Shown here one piece after another: positions 34,442 through 42,666 of a stretch of DNA of 64,000 nt. Below the pieces are notes generated by a model, which was not told where the DNA came from, searched no databases, and worked only from the letters and a program-made list of their open reading frames with translations. Made by a program: the position numbers and the translations under genes. Origin of the DNA: Roseovarius mucosus DSM 17069 (GTDB taxonomy: Bacteria; Pseudomonadota; Alphaproteobacteria; Rhodobacterales; Rhodobacteraceae); assembly GCF_000768555.3 (NCBI RefSeq), contig NZ_KN293983.1, positions 1-64,000 on the forward strand, written 5' to 3'. The number at the start of each line of letters is the position of its first letter. The stretch's first letter is position 1.

Positions 34442-34657
34442 TCAGTAGCGTTCGAGATGCTTGCGCACCTTTTCGGGATCGCCCATCCGGCGCGCCTGTT
34501 CCAGATGCTCGCCCTCGCGGACGAACTGGATGCGGTGCCACGCGAGCCAGAAGATCACACCGACCACGGTCATGGCCATTTCCCAGCCTTGGAAGGGATA
34601 GACGGCGCCGACTTCGGCCAGATCAACGGCCCAGGATTCGTATCCGATTGTAGACAT
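34442..34657 (-). CDS. Small membrane protein between amt and mgsA
   Basis: A 71-residue protein with one hydrophobic segment (about residues 25-42: WEMAMTVVGVIFWLAWHRI) and a charged C-terminal helix (EHLEQARRMGDPEKVRKHLERY). It starts 11 bases after the Amt-type transporter gene, so the two are translated from one message. A small single-span protein next to a transporter could be an accessory or regulatory subunit. I do not recognise a named family. Confidence 0.7.
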   Translation of the reverse strand: MSTIGYESWAVDLAEVGAVYPFQGWEMAMTVVGVIFWLAWHRIQFVREGEHLEQARRMGDPEKVRKHLERY

Positions 34658-34668
34658 GTGCCTTTTCC

Positions 34669-36042
34669 TTATTCTGCGGGGGTTGTTTTGGCCGAGAGAA
34701 AGGCCTTGTCGGCCTCGATGACCTGAACGATGGCATCCTCGTAGGCATGGTGTTCTGCGTAATCGAGACCCTGCAATTCCACCTCGACCGGGATGCGCAG
34801 CACGCCAGCGGCGGCCTGCATCTTGGCCACGATGAAGGCGGGCAGGAAGCCCAGAACGAAGAACATGATCACCGCGCCGAGGGCCTGACCCAGCGGGTTG
34901 ACAGTGGCGTAGCCTTCAAAGGGTGAGGAGGGCGCGCCCCAGAGCAGGAAGCCTGCGATGATGAGGCCGACCACACCGGAATAGCCATGCACAGCGACTG
35001 CACCCACGGCATCATCCAGCTTGAAGCGGCGCTCGACCCAGTAGTGGAGTTTGTAGACGATCACGACACCGACCGCGCCGACCAGCATGGCCTGAATCGG
35101 ATGGTAGAGGTCATTGCCCGCCGAAGCGGTGATCACCCCGGCAAGACCGCCGGAGAAGGTCCAGAAGGCATCGCCCTTGGACACGACATAGGCCGCCATG
35201 AGACCGCCCGAGAGCGACATCAGGAAGTTGAAGGTGATGGCCGACAACGAGGTGGGCGCGAGATAGATGTTTGTGGCCGTCCAGGTGGTGCCGGTGATCT
35301 GGCCGCCAATGACTTCGGGCGCGATCAGCGGCACGTTGCAGGCGGCATAAAAGCCCCAGAAGCCGGTATAGATCAGGAAAATCCCGATGGTGAGCATCCA
35401 AGGGTTATGCGGCGGGATGTCCCGCGGGGAGCCGTCAGCAGCGAATTTGCCGATCCGCGGCCCCAGAACCATGATCACGCCGAGCGCATATCCACCCGCG
35501 ATGGCATGGATCACGCCCGACGCATAGGCGTCATGGTACCCCAGATATTTGACCATCCAGCCGTCATAGTGCCAGCCCCAGGCGGCGTCGATGATCCACC
35601 AGACCGATCCGATCAGCACCGCATGAACCCAGAGGGCCGAGGAGCGAATCCGCTCGATCACCGAGCCTGAAACGATCGAGGCTGCCGTCCACGAGAAGAG
35701 CAGGAACGCCGCCCAGAACACGCCGGTGATGCGGTCGCCAAGATTGGTGCCCATGGTCGGGGACCACGGCAGGTTGGCATCGCCCAATTCATGATTGAGT
35801 CCGCCAAAGAAGGGGAACATTGGGAAGGCCCAATAGATCCACCAACCGAAGAAGAAGAAGGTCACGGTGACAAGGGGAATCACCATCACGTTTTTCATCA
35901 GCGTGTGCATGTGGTTGCGGCGGCGGCTGGCGCCCACCTCGTACATGCAAAAGCCGACATGGATCAGAAACATGAAGACGACCGTCACCCAATAGTAAAA
36001 TTCGGTGAATATGGTCGTCAACGCATCAAGGTTGCCGTTCAT
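34669..36042 (-). CDS. Amt-family ammonium/methylammonium transporter
   Basis: A 457-residue membrane protein with about eleven hydrophobic segments. The ATG at 36042 has GGGAGAG upstream. The twin-His pore residues can be recognised in GVIHAIAGGYALGV and VAVHGYSGVVG. ASRRRNHMHTLMKNVMVIP follows the first helices, as in Amt. It is a divergent Amt and is co-transcribed with mgsABC and gmaS, so methylammonium is a likely substrate. No glnK gene is next to it, unlike the usual amtB arrangement. Confidence 0.85.
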   Translation of the reverse strand: MNGNLDALTTIFTEFYYWVTVVFMFLIHVGFCMYEVGASRRRNHMHTLMKNVMVIPLVTVTFFFFGWWIYWAFPMFPFFGGLNHELGDANLPWSPTMGTNLGDRITGVFWAAFLLFSWTAASIVSGSVIERIRSSALWVHAVLIGSVWWIIDAAWGWHYDGWMVKYLGYHDAYASGVIHAIAGGYALGVIMVLGPRIGKFAADGSPRDIPPHNPWMLTIGIFLIYTGFWGFYAACNVPLIAPEVIGGQITGTTWTATNIYLAPTSLSAITFNFLMSLSGGLMAAYVVSKGDAFWTFSGGLAGVITASAGNDLYHPIQAMLVGAVGVVIVYKLHYWVERRFKLDDAVGAVAVHGYSGVVGLIIAGFLLWGAPSSPFEGYATVNPLGQALGAVIMFFVLGFLPAFIVAKMQAAAGVLRIPVEVELQGLDYAEHHAYEDAIVQVIEADKAFLSAKTTPAE

Positions 36043-36288
36043 CGCACTCTCCCTGTTGTGCTGTGTTGTTTTATTGGTGGTAAAAACTTTTTCTTCTAAG
36101 GGGGGCAAAGATTTTCCTGCCTGTCAAGAAATTTGAATCGAAACGGTGATCATTTCTGTTGCTGCCCGGATTTCGGGCGGGAGGAATGGCGATATTCCCA
36201 TCAGGAAAAAAATCTGCATGAAAGTATTGATTTTTGCTGCGATCTGCGTCTGAATATCGTCAAACATAACACCGACAGGGAGGCTTAC
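36043..36288. promoter_or_regulatory. Divergent promoter region, amt-mgs-gmaS and dmmDABC
   Basis: A 246-base gap between divergent methylamine and dimethylamine operons. It is AT-richer than the genes and contains no reading frame of interest. A small GCCCG-GATTT-CGGGC dyad lies near 36164. CAGGGAGG ahead of 36289 is the ribosome binding site of dmmD. One regulator could control both operons from here. Confidence 0.4.
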
Positions 36289-37434
36289 ATGGCCATTATC
36301 TACAGAACTTCTGCCCTCGCACCGCGCCATACCGAGATCGGCGGCGAGTTGACCGACTGGAATGGCATGGGCACGGCATGGTTCTATGACCATACCGACG
36401 AGCGCGCCGAGGCGGATTATCTGGCGGTCCGCACCAAGGCAGGACTGATGGATGTATCGGGTCTGAAGAAAATTCACCTTGTTGGGCCGCATGCCGCCGC
36501 CGTGATCGACCGCGCCACCACGCGCAATGTGGACAAGATCATGCCGGGCCGCGCCGTCTATGCCTGTATGCTGAATGACGCGGGCAAGTTCATCGACGAT
36601 TGCGTGATCTACCGCCTCTCGGTCAATCACTGGATGGTGGTGCATGGCACCGGCACCGGGCACGAATCGCTGGCGATGGCCGCCTATGGCAAGAATGTCG
36701 CGATGATCTTTGATGACGATCTGCATGACATGTCGCTGCAAGGGCCGGTGGCCGTGGATTTCCTCGAAAAGCACGTGCCGGGGATTCGTAACCTTGCCTA
36801 TTTCGGCATTCTGCAAACCAAGCTCTTTGATTTGCCGGTGATGATCTCTCGTACCGGATATACCGGCGAGCGCGGCTACGAGATTTTCTGTCAGGGGCGC
36901 CATGCGATCCAGATCTGGGATCGCATCCTGGAAGACGGCAAGGACATGGGCATCGTGCCGGTGCAGTTCTCGACGCTCGATCTCTTGCGCACCGAAAGCT
37001 ATCTGCTGTTCTATCCCGGCGACAATTCCGAAACCTTCCCTTTCAAGGACGATCTGTGCGGCGATACGCTGTGGGAATTGGGCCTGGATTTCACGGTGTC
37101 GCCTGGCAAGACCGGGTTCCGCGGCTCGGAGAACCACTATGCGCTCAAGGGCAAGGAACGGTTCAAGATCTACGGCGTGCGGCTTGAGGGCAAGCGCGCG
37201 GCCGACATGGGCGCGCCGCTGCTCAAGGATGGCGAGGTCGTGGGCGTCGTGACCTTTGGTCTGAATTCCAACCTCAACGGCTATAACGTCGGCATCGCGC
37301 GGATGCCGGTTGACTGCGCGGTGCCGGGCACCAAGATGAGCGTGCGCTATGCGGATGGCACCGAGGTCGCTTGCGTGGCAGAAGAGATGCCATTCTATGA
37401 CAAGGACAAACTGATCCGGGCGGCCAAGGGGTAA
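36289..37434 (+). CDS. dmmD: GcvT-type aminomethyltransferase DmmD
   Basis: A 381-residue folate-binding protein of the GcvT family. Its marks are KAGLMDVSGLKKIHLVGPHAA near the N-terminus, SLQGPVAVDFLE, ISRTGYTGERGYEIFC and the C-terminal beta-barrel (GVVTFGLNSNLNGYNVGIARM). It heads the dmmDABC operon. It probably transfers the formaldehyde-level carbon released from dimethylamine to tetrahydrofolate, which links amine use to the one-carbon pool. The ATG at 36289 has a good ribosome binding site; the upstream extension lies in the promoter region. Confidence 0.85.
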   Translation: MAIIYRTSALAPRHTEIGGELTDWNGMGTAWFYDHTDERAEADYLAVRTKAGLMDVSGLKKIHLVGPHAAAVIDRATTRNVDKIMPGRAVYACMLNDAGKFIDDCVIYRLSVNHWMVVHGTGTGHESLAMAAYGKNVAMIFDDDLHDMSLQGPVAVDFLEKHVPGIRNLAYFGILQTKLFDLPVMISRTGYTGERGYEIFCQGRHAIQIWDRILEDGKDMGIVPVQFSTLDLLRTESYLLFYPGDNSETFPFKDDLCGDTLWELGLDFTVSPGKTGFRGSENHYALKGKERFKIYGVRLEGKRAADMGAPLLKDGEVVGVVTFGLNSNLNGYNVGIARMPVDCAVPGTKMSVRYADGTEVACVAEEMPFYDKDKLIRAAKG

Positions 37435-37488
37435 CCCTTGGCCTTCGGGCCTTTGGCCCTAATGACGCGAAAGGGAGCAGACGCGAAG

Positions 37489-38097
37489 ATGTCGAAATTC
37501 CAGTTTCCGGAGAGTATCGCCAGCCGCCCGGTCTATGGCACATTGGCCCCGCGACCGGGCAAGGCGCATCTGATGATCGCCGATGCCGAGGGGGCCGAGG
37601 CGCTGTTGGATCTGGCCGCGCAGGATGCGGGTCTGATGGCCAAGGCGCATATCCTCTATATCCCCAAGGGGACGGGCGAGACCTATGTGGAGAAGCTGCG
37701 CGCGGCGGGTCCGGCGCAGCTCTATATCGGGCCGAGTTATGCGGCCTCGGTGCAGCGGCTGCGGCGGGTGCTGTCAGATGCCCATATGGGGTTGCAGGTC
37801 TATCTTGCGGGGACCGAAGGGCTGATGGGGCAGGCGATGAACGAGGCGGTGAGCGCGGGCATTCCGCATAGCGCAATCCAGACCGAGCATCGCGGTTCGA
37901 CTGCGCGTCGGATGCAATGCGTGCATTGCAAGGGGATCACCGAGGATGTGACCACCGATCCCTTTGTCTGTTCGCATTGCGGCCTGAACCTATTCGTGCG
38001 TGACCACTATTCGCGCCGTCTGGCGGCGTTTCAGGGGGTTTGCATCGACGCGGAGGACCCCGGAAATGTCCCCCCTGCGAAGGAGATATATTCATGA
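37489..38097 (+). CDS. dmmA: Dimethylamine monooxygenase subunit DmmA-like
   Basis: A 202-residue protein. The N-terminal part (RPVYGTLAPRPGKAHLMIAD, then ILYIPKGTGETYVEKLRA) looks like a Rossmann-type ferredoxin-reductase fragment. The C-terminus holds two Cys pairs (MQCVHCKGITEDV and FVCSHCGLNLFVRDHY), probably a zinc ribbon. The family is the DmmA-like subunit of the heme-dependent dimethylamine monooxygenase complex, as I recall the naming in Roseobacter work. It lies between dmmD and the reductase gene and overlaps the latter by ATGA. The start could be 37489 or the ATG at 37462. Confidence 0.8.
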   Translation: MSKFQFPESIASRPVYGTLAPRPGKAHLMIADAEGAEALLDLAAQDAGLMAKAHILYIPKGTGETYVEKLRAAGPAQLYIGPSYAASVQRLRRVLSDAHMGLQVYLAGTEGLMGQAMNEAVSAGIPHSAIQTEHRGSTARRMQCVHCKGITEDVTTDPFVCSHCGLNLFVRDHYSRRLAAFQGVCIDAEDPGNVPPAKEIYS

Positions 38098-39080
38098 GCG
38101 CCGCCCCCCAGAAGGCCCGCGCCGGGGCTGAAAAGATCGAGGTGGTTGTGGCTGCCGTTGTGCCGGTGAATGAATTGGTGACGCGGTTCGAATTCCGCCG
38201 CCCGGATGGGGCGGAGTTTCCGCCGTTTTCGGCGGGTGCGCATACGGTCGTGGAAATGCACGACGACGGGCGCACGCGGCTCAACCCCTATTCGTTGATG
38301 TCGGACCCCGGTGATCGCTCGCTCTATGCCATTTCCGTGCGGCGCGATGACGAAGGGCGGGGTGGATCGCTCTATATGCATCGCCATGTGAAACCGGGCG
38401 ATGCGATGACCATCACCTATCCGGTCAACCTATTTCCGCTGGATTTGCGGGCGCGCAAGCATGTGTTCTTTGCCGGCGGGATTGGCATTACGCCCTTTAT
38501 GGCGATGATCGCGCAGTTGGAGCAATCGAACGGCAACTGGGAATTGCATTATGCCTGTCGGAGTGCGGCGCTTGGATCCTATGCGGATGAGCTGCGGGGC
38601 AAGTATCCCAACAAGGCGCATATCTATTATGACGATCAAGAGCAGGTGATCCCGCTCGATGATCTCTTGAGCGGGCAACCTCTGGGCACGCATATCTATG
38701 TCTGCGGTCCCAAGGGGATGATCGGATGGGTCAAGGCCCGCGCCGCAGCGCTTGGCTGGCCGGATGAGGCGGTGCATTCCGAAGAGTTCCTCGCCCCTCA
38801 ACCCGGCGCGCCGTTCGAAGTGCGGCTCTGCAAATCCGACCTGGTGATCCAGGTGGGCGAGCATGAGAGCCTGCTGGAGGCCATTGAGCGGGCCGGGGTC
38901 GATGCGCCCTTCCTCTGTCGGGGCGGTGCCTGCGGGCAATGCGAGACCGAAGTGGTCGAGTTGGACGGTGAGATCGTCCACCGCGATCACTGGCTGGACG
39001 AGGCCGAACATGCCAGCGGCAAGAAAATCATGCCCTGCGTCAGCCGTTTCATCGGCAAGACGCTGGTTCTGGACCGGTAA
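38094..39080 (+). CDS. dmmB: Dimethylamine monooxygenase reductase subunit DmmB
   Basis: A 328-residue reductase of the phthalate dioxygenase reductase type. Order: flavin domain (RLNPYSLMSDPGD), NAD(P)H domain (FFAGGIGITPFMAMI and IYVCGPKGMIGWV), then a plant-type [2Fe-2S] ferredoxin domain with FLCRGGACGQCETEV and a last Cys in MPCVSRF. It would pass electrons from NAD(P)H to the heme subunit. It overlaps dmmA by four bases and is 13 bases from dmmC. Confidence 0.9.
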   Translation: MSAAPQKARAGAEKIEVVVAAVVPVNELVTRFEFRRPDGAEFPPFSAGAHTVVEMHDDGRTRLNPYSLMSDPGDRSLYAISVRRDDEGRGGSLYMHRHVKPGDAMTITYPVNLFPLDLRARKHVFFAGGIGITPFMAMIAQLEQSNGNWELHYACRSAALGSYADELRGKYPNKAHIYYDDQEQVIPLDDLLSGQPLGTHIYVCGPKGMIGWVKARAAALGWPDEAVHSEEFLAPQPGAPFEVRLCKSDLVIQVGEHESLLEAIERAGVDAPFLCRGGACGQCETEVVELDGEIVHRDHWLDEAEHASGKKIMPCVSRFIGKTLVLDR

Positions 39081-39093
39081 GGAGCCATCTGCG

Positions 39094-40161
39094 ATGACCA
39101 TTCAGTTCAATAACGAGACCTTCCGCGACGATTACTCGTTCCGCAACTCGCCTTGGGCGATCAAGCGGTTCCCGTTCCCGTTCCACGAAGACAGCTATAT
39201 GTATTCGGTGAATATGGAGCAGCATCGTGGCGGGCCAGAGGGCTCGGTCTATGAAAAGCGGTTCGATGTAGACGAGCATTACCTGTCGGAAATGCGCGAC
39301 CGGGCGCTGGTGCTGGCCGATGATCCGCTGCGGTGCCAATCCTTGCCGCATATGACGCTGGCGGGGTGGGATACACTCGAGCTGATCATGACCTGCAAGG
39401 CCGAGGATTACCCCGACCTCTTTGAATTGCACCGAGATGGCAACCGCTGGCGGTGGATCAACAAGCCGATGGGGATCGACCAGAGTTTCACCTTTCTCGA
39501 TCCGACCACGCTGCCTTGTGGTCCGCTGGAGTATATCACGCGGCAGACGCAGGGCGATTTCGCCGTGCTCGATCAGCGCGACGAGATGCTGTGGATGGAT
39601 GCCGGGATGGTCACGACGCAGGCTGATTGGTCGCTCGACTTCGACATCGGCATGAACTTCTTTGAGTGGCACGCGCCGGTGCCTCTGGCGCATGAGATGG
39701 GGATATTCCAGCGCGCGCTGAAATTCCTGCTCAATGTGCAGCAGGGCGCACCGGCGCGGCGGCTGAACTGGACCATGACGGTCAATCCGCTCTTGGACAC
39801 CAGCCCCGAGAATTACCACAAATGGGGCGTGCAAAAGACCACGCTGACGCCCGAGAATATCGGCGCGAAACAGCATCTGCGGGTGGAGTTGCAGACCTTT
39901 TTCCGGTTGCCGCGCTCGAATGCGCTGCTGTTCCCGATCCGCTGCTATCTGATCGCGTTTCAGGATGTGGTGAGCGTACCGAAATGGGGCCGCCGGTTGC
40001 ACCGAGTGGTGCGCGATCTGCCCGAGGAACTGGCGACGTATAAAGGGTTTATCGCCAATCGCCCGTTGATGATCAAGTATCTGAGCCGGTTTGACGACGG
40101 GCTGCCCACCAGCCCCGGTGTCTGGCCCGATCTGGAGACGGAACCGCCGTTGCAGAAGTGA
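39094..40161 (+). CDS. dmmC: Heme-dependent oxidative N-demethylase subunit (DUF3445), DmmC
   Basis: A 355-residue protein of the DUF3445/heme-dependent oxidative N-demethylase family. It should demethylate dimethylamine to methylamine and formaldehyde using O2. Recognisable features are RFPFPFHEDSYMYSVNMEQH at the N-terminus, DHYL-like DEHYLSEMRDRALVLADDPLR, and LRVELQTFFRLPRSNALLFPI near the C-terminus. It is the last gene of dmmDABC. Naming of the subunits follows operon order; the family itself is clear. Confidence 0.88.
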   Translation: MTIQFNNETFRDDYSFRNSPWAIKRFPFPFHEDSYMYSVNMEQHRGGPEGSVYEKRFDVDEHYLSEMRDRALVLADDPLRCQSLPHMTLAGWDTLELIMTCKAEDYPDLFELHRDGNRWRWINKPMGIDQSFTFLDPTTLPCGPLEYITRQTQGDFAVLDQRDEMLWMDAGMVTTQADWSLDFDIGMNFFEWHAPVPLAHEMGIFQRALKFLLNVQQGAPARRLNWTMTVNPLLDTSPENYHKWGVQKTTLTPENIGAKQHLRVELQTFFRLPRSNALLFPIRCYLIAFQDVVSVPKWGRRLHRVVRDLPEELATYKGFIANRPLMIKYLSRFDDGLPTSPGVWPDLETEPPLQK

Positions 40162-40214
40162 GGAGTATCGCTGGGCCGTGCCGCGGCCTGGCGCCTCTGC
40201 GCTGCCTTGACGAG

Positions 40215-40235
40215 GTCCCGGGTCAGGCCCGGGAC
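40215..40235. repeat. Dispersed CCCGGG-TCAGG-CCCGGG palindrome
   Basis: TCCCGGGTCAGGCCCGGGA lies in the gap between convergent dmmC and the XRE-type regulator gene. The sequence after it (GACGGGCATGGTTTCGATG) resembles that after the 25771 copy. It may terminate transcription in both directions. Confidence 0.6.
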
Positions 40236-40323
40236 GGGCATGGTTTCGATGGGCGCGATGCGCCCTGACGATCCGCGCACCTCATGGCATGCGGCTAAGG
40301 GAAGCAACCGCTCGCCTCTGACC

Positions 40324-40971
40324 TCAGCTCTTTTGCGGATAGCTGATGATCGACAGGTAGCGGATCGGGAAGCGGATCAATTGATCCGGCCCATGCGGGG
40401 CGTCGGCATCGAAAAAGAGCGTGTCACCGGGGGTAAGGTGATAGGTCTCGTTGCCGTGGCGATAGCCGACCTCACCGTCGAGCATGTAGATCATTTCGAT
40501 CCCTTCATGCTGAAAGGTCTGGAACGTGTCGGATTCTGAGTTGAGCACAATGAGATAGGGTTCGACCATGACGCCGCTGCTGTTCGATCCGATATGGCCG
40601 AGGAGATTGTATTGATGGCCCGCACGGGTGCCGGCGCGCTCGATCTCGACCCCTTGGCCGGCCTTGGTATGCACGGCCTCGCGGCGTTCTTCGTATTCCT
40701 TGAAGAAGGCGGTGAGCGGCACGGAGAGCGCGCGCGCCAAGGTTTGCAAGGTGGTCAGCGAGGGGGAGGTATTGCCGTTCTCGATCTTGGAGAGCATGCC
40801 GATGGACAGTTCGGTCATGTTCGACAGTTCGGCGACGGTGATGTTCTGTTTCTTGCGATAGGCGCGCACCTCGCGACCGATCGCGACTTCAAGCACTTTC
40901 TCGCGCTCTTCGCGCAGCTTGTGAGGGTCCTGAGTCAGTTTGACCAATTTTGCGGCTTCCATGATGCTCAT
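40324..40971 (-). CDS. XRE-family regulator with C-terminal cupin domain
   Basis: A 215-residue regulator. An N-terminal helix-turn-helix of the Cro/CI type (about 34-88: VRAYRKKQNITVAELSNMTE, LSIGMLSKIENGNTSPSL) is followed by a cupin domain (about 140-210: FQTFQHEGIEMIYMLDGEVG, then LTPGDTLFFDADAPHGP) that may bind a ligand or metal. The ATG at 40971 gives MSIMEAAKLVKL. It is convergent with dmmC and divergent from a GlxA-type activator. Cupin-XRE proteins often control amine and betaine catabolism, so control of dmm or mgs is plausible. Confidence 0.87.
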   Translation of the reverse strand: MSIMEAAKLVKLTQDPHKLREEREKVLEVAIGREVRAYRKKQNITVAELSNMTELSIGMLSKIENGNTSPSLTTLQTLARALSVPLTAFFKEYEERREAVHTKAGQGVEIERAGTRAGHQYNLLGHIGSNSSGVMVEPYLIVLNSESDTFQTFQHEGIEMIYMLDGEVGYRHGNETYHLTPGDTLFFDADAPHGPDQLIRFPIRYLSIISYPQKS

Positions 40972-41117
40972 TGTTTTCCTCTCAGCTTTAGGGCGAATGC
41001 GTCGAAAAGGCCAGAATGTCTGTTCAGACTTATCGTCTTCACCATATTGCATAAATTTTTCCCAAGTGGAAAATGTTACGTTGAGGCACAAGCGGTTCAG
41101 GCAAGAGGTCGACCGAG

Positions 41118-42116
41118 ATGACACAGCGCGTGATCCGAATAGGGTTCCTGATTTTTCCGGGGTTTCCGATGTCGTGCCTGACTTCGGTGATCGAGCCGTT
41201 GCGCGCGGCCAATGAGATTTCGGGGCATCGCACATTCGCCTGGGACCTGGTGGCCGAAGGGGCGGAGCGGGTGATGTCGAGCGCGGGCATCGGATTTGAA
41301 CCCGGTCGGCGTTTGTCCGAGACTGACGATTGCGATTACCTGCTGCTCTTGTCTGCCCCGACAAGCCGGTTTGCCGACACGCGGTCCGCCGCGCATTTGC
41401 GGCGCGTTGCGCGGCATGGCACGGTGCTGGGCGCGATCAGCGGCGGGGTGTTCCCGCTCTTGCGCAGCGGGGCGGTGGCGGATGTCGCGCTCTCGGTGCA
41501 CTGGTGCTATCAGGCGGCGTTTCTGGCCGAGTTCCCGGGCGTGCCCGCGTCCGATCAGGTGATCGAGATCGACCCGCGCTGCGTGACCGCATCGGGGGCG
41601 GCGGCGGCCTTCGATCTGGCGTTGCATATGGTGGAGACAGCACTTGGCGCGGGCATTGCGACCGAGGTCGCCTGTTGGTTCCAGCATCCGATGATGCGCA
41701 AGGCTGGCGTGCAGCAAATGGTGCCCGTGCTGGGCGAGGGGGCGCGGGCGACCGATCTGCCACCGATGGTTGCAAAGGCGATTGACCTGATGGCGCAGCA
41801 TATGTCGGCGCCCTTGTCGATGGCGGAGGTGGCCGAGGAGCTGGGCATCACCCCCCGGCATCTGGAGCGCAGCTTCAAGCGGGCGACAGGGCAGAACCCG
41901 ACCAATTATTTCCGTGCCATGCGGATGAAGGCAGCGCGGCAGATCGTGATGTATTCCAACGACACCATGGCGCAGATCGCCGAAGCGGTGGGCTATGCCA
42001 GTTCCAAGGTGCTGGTACGGCATTACCGCGATGCATTCGGGATTTCGCCGCGTGAGGATCGGCAGCGGATCAACCTGACGCGGGTTAAGGGCAATCTGCC
42101 GGTGCCCTCGGTCTGA
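41118..42116 (+). CDS. GlxA-family (AraC-type) transcriptional regulator
   Basis: A 332-residue activator with an N-terminal DJ-1/PfpI-like domain (IRIGFLIFPGFPMSCLTSVI; the nucleophile region reads GAISGGVFPLL without the Cys) and a C-terminal double helix-turn-helix of the AraC type (about 222-310: LSMAEVAEELGITPRHLERS, TMAQIAEAVGYASSKVLVRH). GbdR, CdhR and SouR have the same design and control betaine, carnitine and sarcosine use. It is next to dmmDABC, so a role in methylated-amine catabolism is likely, though the ligand is not visible. Confidence 0.87.
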   Translation: MTQRVIRIGFLIFPGFPMSCLTSVIEPLRAANEISGHRTFAWDLVAEGAERVMSSAGIGFEPGRRLSETDDCDYLLLLSAPTSRFADTRSAAHLRRVARHGTVLGAISGGVFPLLRSGAVADVALSVHWCYQAAFLAEFPGVPASDQVIEIDPRCVTASGAAAAFDLALHMVETALGAGIATEVACWFQHPMMRKAGVQQMVPVLGEGARATDLPPMVAKAIDLMAQHMSAPLSMAEVAEELGITPRHLERSFKRATGQNPTNYFRAMRMKAARQIVMYSNDTMAQIAEAVGYASSKVLVRHYRDAFGISPREDRQRINLTRVKGNLPVPSV

Positions 42117-42119
42117 GGG

Positions 42120-42458
42120 CTAGCGGCGCAAGCCTGTGCCGATCTGGTTCAGGATGGCCTCGATGGCGGCGTCAGGCGCGTCACCTTCTCCTGCCACCCG
42201 CGCCTTGATCGCATCGAACCGGGCGCGGAGGGCTGTTTTCTCAGCCCCTTGGCAATCGTTCCAGGGTCGCCCCTGCAAGCCCATGACAAGGGCATAGTAG
42301 CCGATGAAATGCGGGGACGTGCCGTTGCGCAAGAGCGCCTCATAGGCGGCATCGGCCCCCATGGCGCGCAGGCTGTCGGCGTCATGGATGCCGGCGCGCG
42401 CAAAGCCTGCGTCCGAGGCCGGGCCGAGATTGCGGATCGAGGAAACGGGGGCAGGCAT
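42120..42458 (-). CDS. TfoX C-terminal domain protein
   Basis: A 112-residue protein that resembles the TfoX/Sxy C-terminal domain: SSIRNLGPASDAGFARAGI, SLRAMGADAAYEALL, and HFIGYYALVMGLQGRPWNDC. The ATG at 42458 is preferred to a TTG three codons earlier. It has only the C-terminal half of TfoX and is probably not a competence regulator in its own right. It ends three bases from the GlxA-type gene (convergent) and lies 19 bases from the tRNA. Confidence 0.8.
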   Translation of the reverse strand: MPAPVSSIRNLGPASDAGFARAGIHDADSLRAMGADAAYEALLRNGTSPHFIGYYALVMGLQGRPWNDCQGAEKTALRARFDAIKARVAGEGDAPDAAIEAILNQIGTGLRR

Positions 42459-42477
42459 GGGCAGCAATCCGTTGATC

Positions 42478-42554
42478 TGGTAGGCCCGGAGGGACTCGAA
42501 CCCCCAACCAAAGCGTTATGAGCGCTCTGCTCTAACCAATTGAGCTACAGGCCC
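42478..42554 (-). tRNA. tRNA with CAU anticodon (Met or Ile2)
   Basis: A 77-base cloverleaf on the minus strand. The acceptor GGGCCTG pairs with CGGGCCT (first pair G-U), the D arm is GCTC-AATTGGTTA-GAGC, the anticodon loop is CTCATAA with anticodon CAT, the T arm is GGGGG-TTCGAGT-CCCTC, and it ends in an encoded ACCA. A CAU tRNA may be elongator Met or, after lysidine modification, Ile2. It is not the initiator, whose C1-A72 mismatch is absent. The sequence alone does not settle the choice for me. Confidence 0.92.
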
Positions 42555-42666
42555 CACCTGCGGCAACTGGTAAGCCGGGGGCGGGGCGGGGTCAAGGCTT
42601 TGAGATTGCGTAGCGGCGGTCAATCGGCTAACGGGTGGCGCATTCTAGCGATGGGGACTTGAGGCC

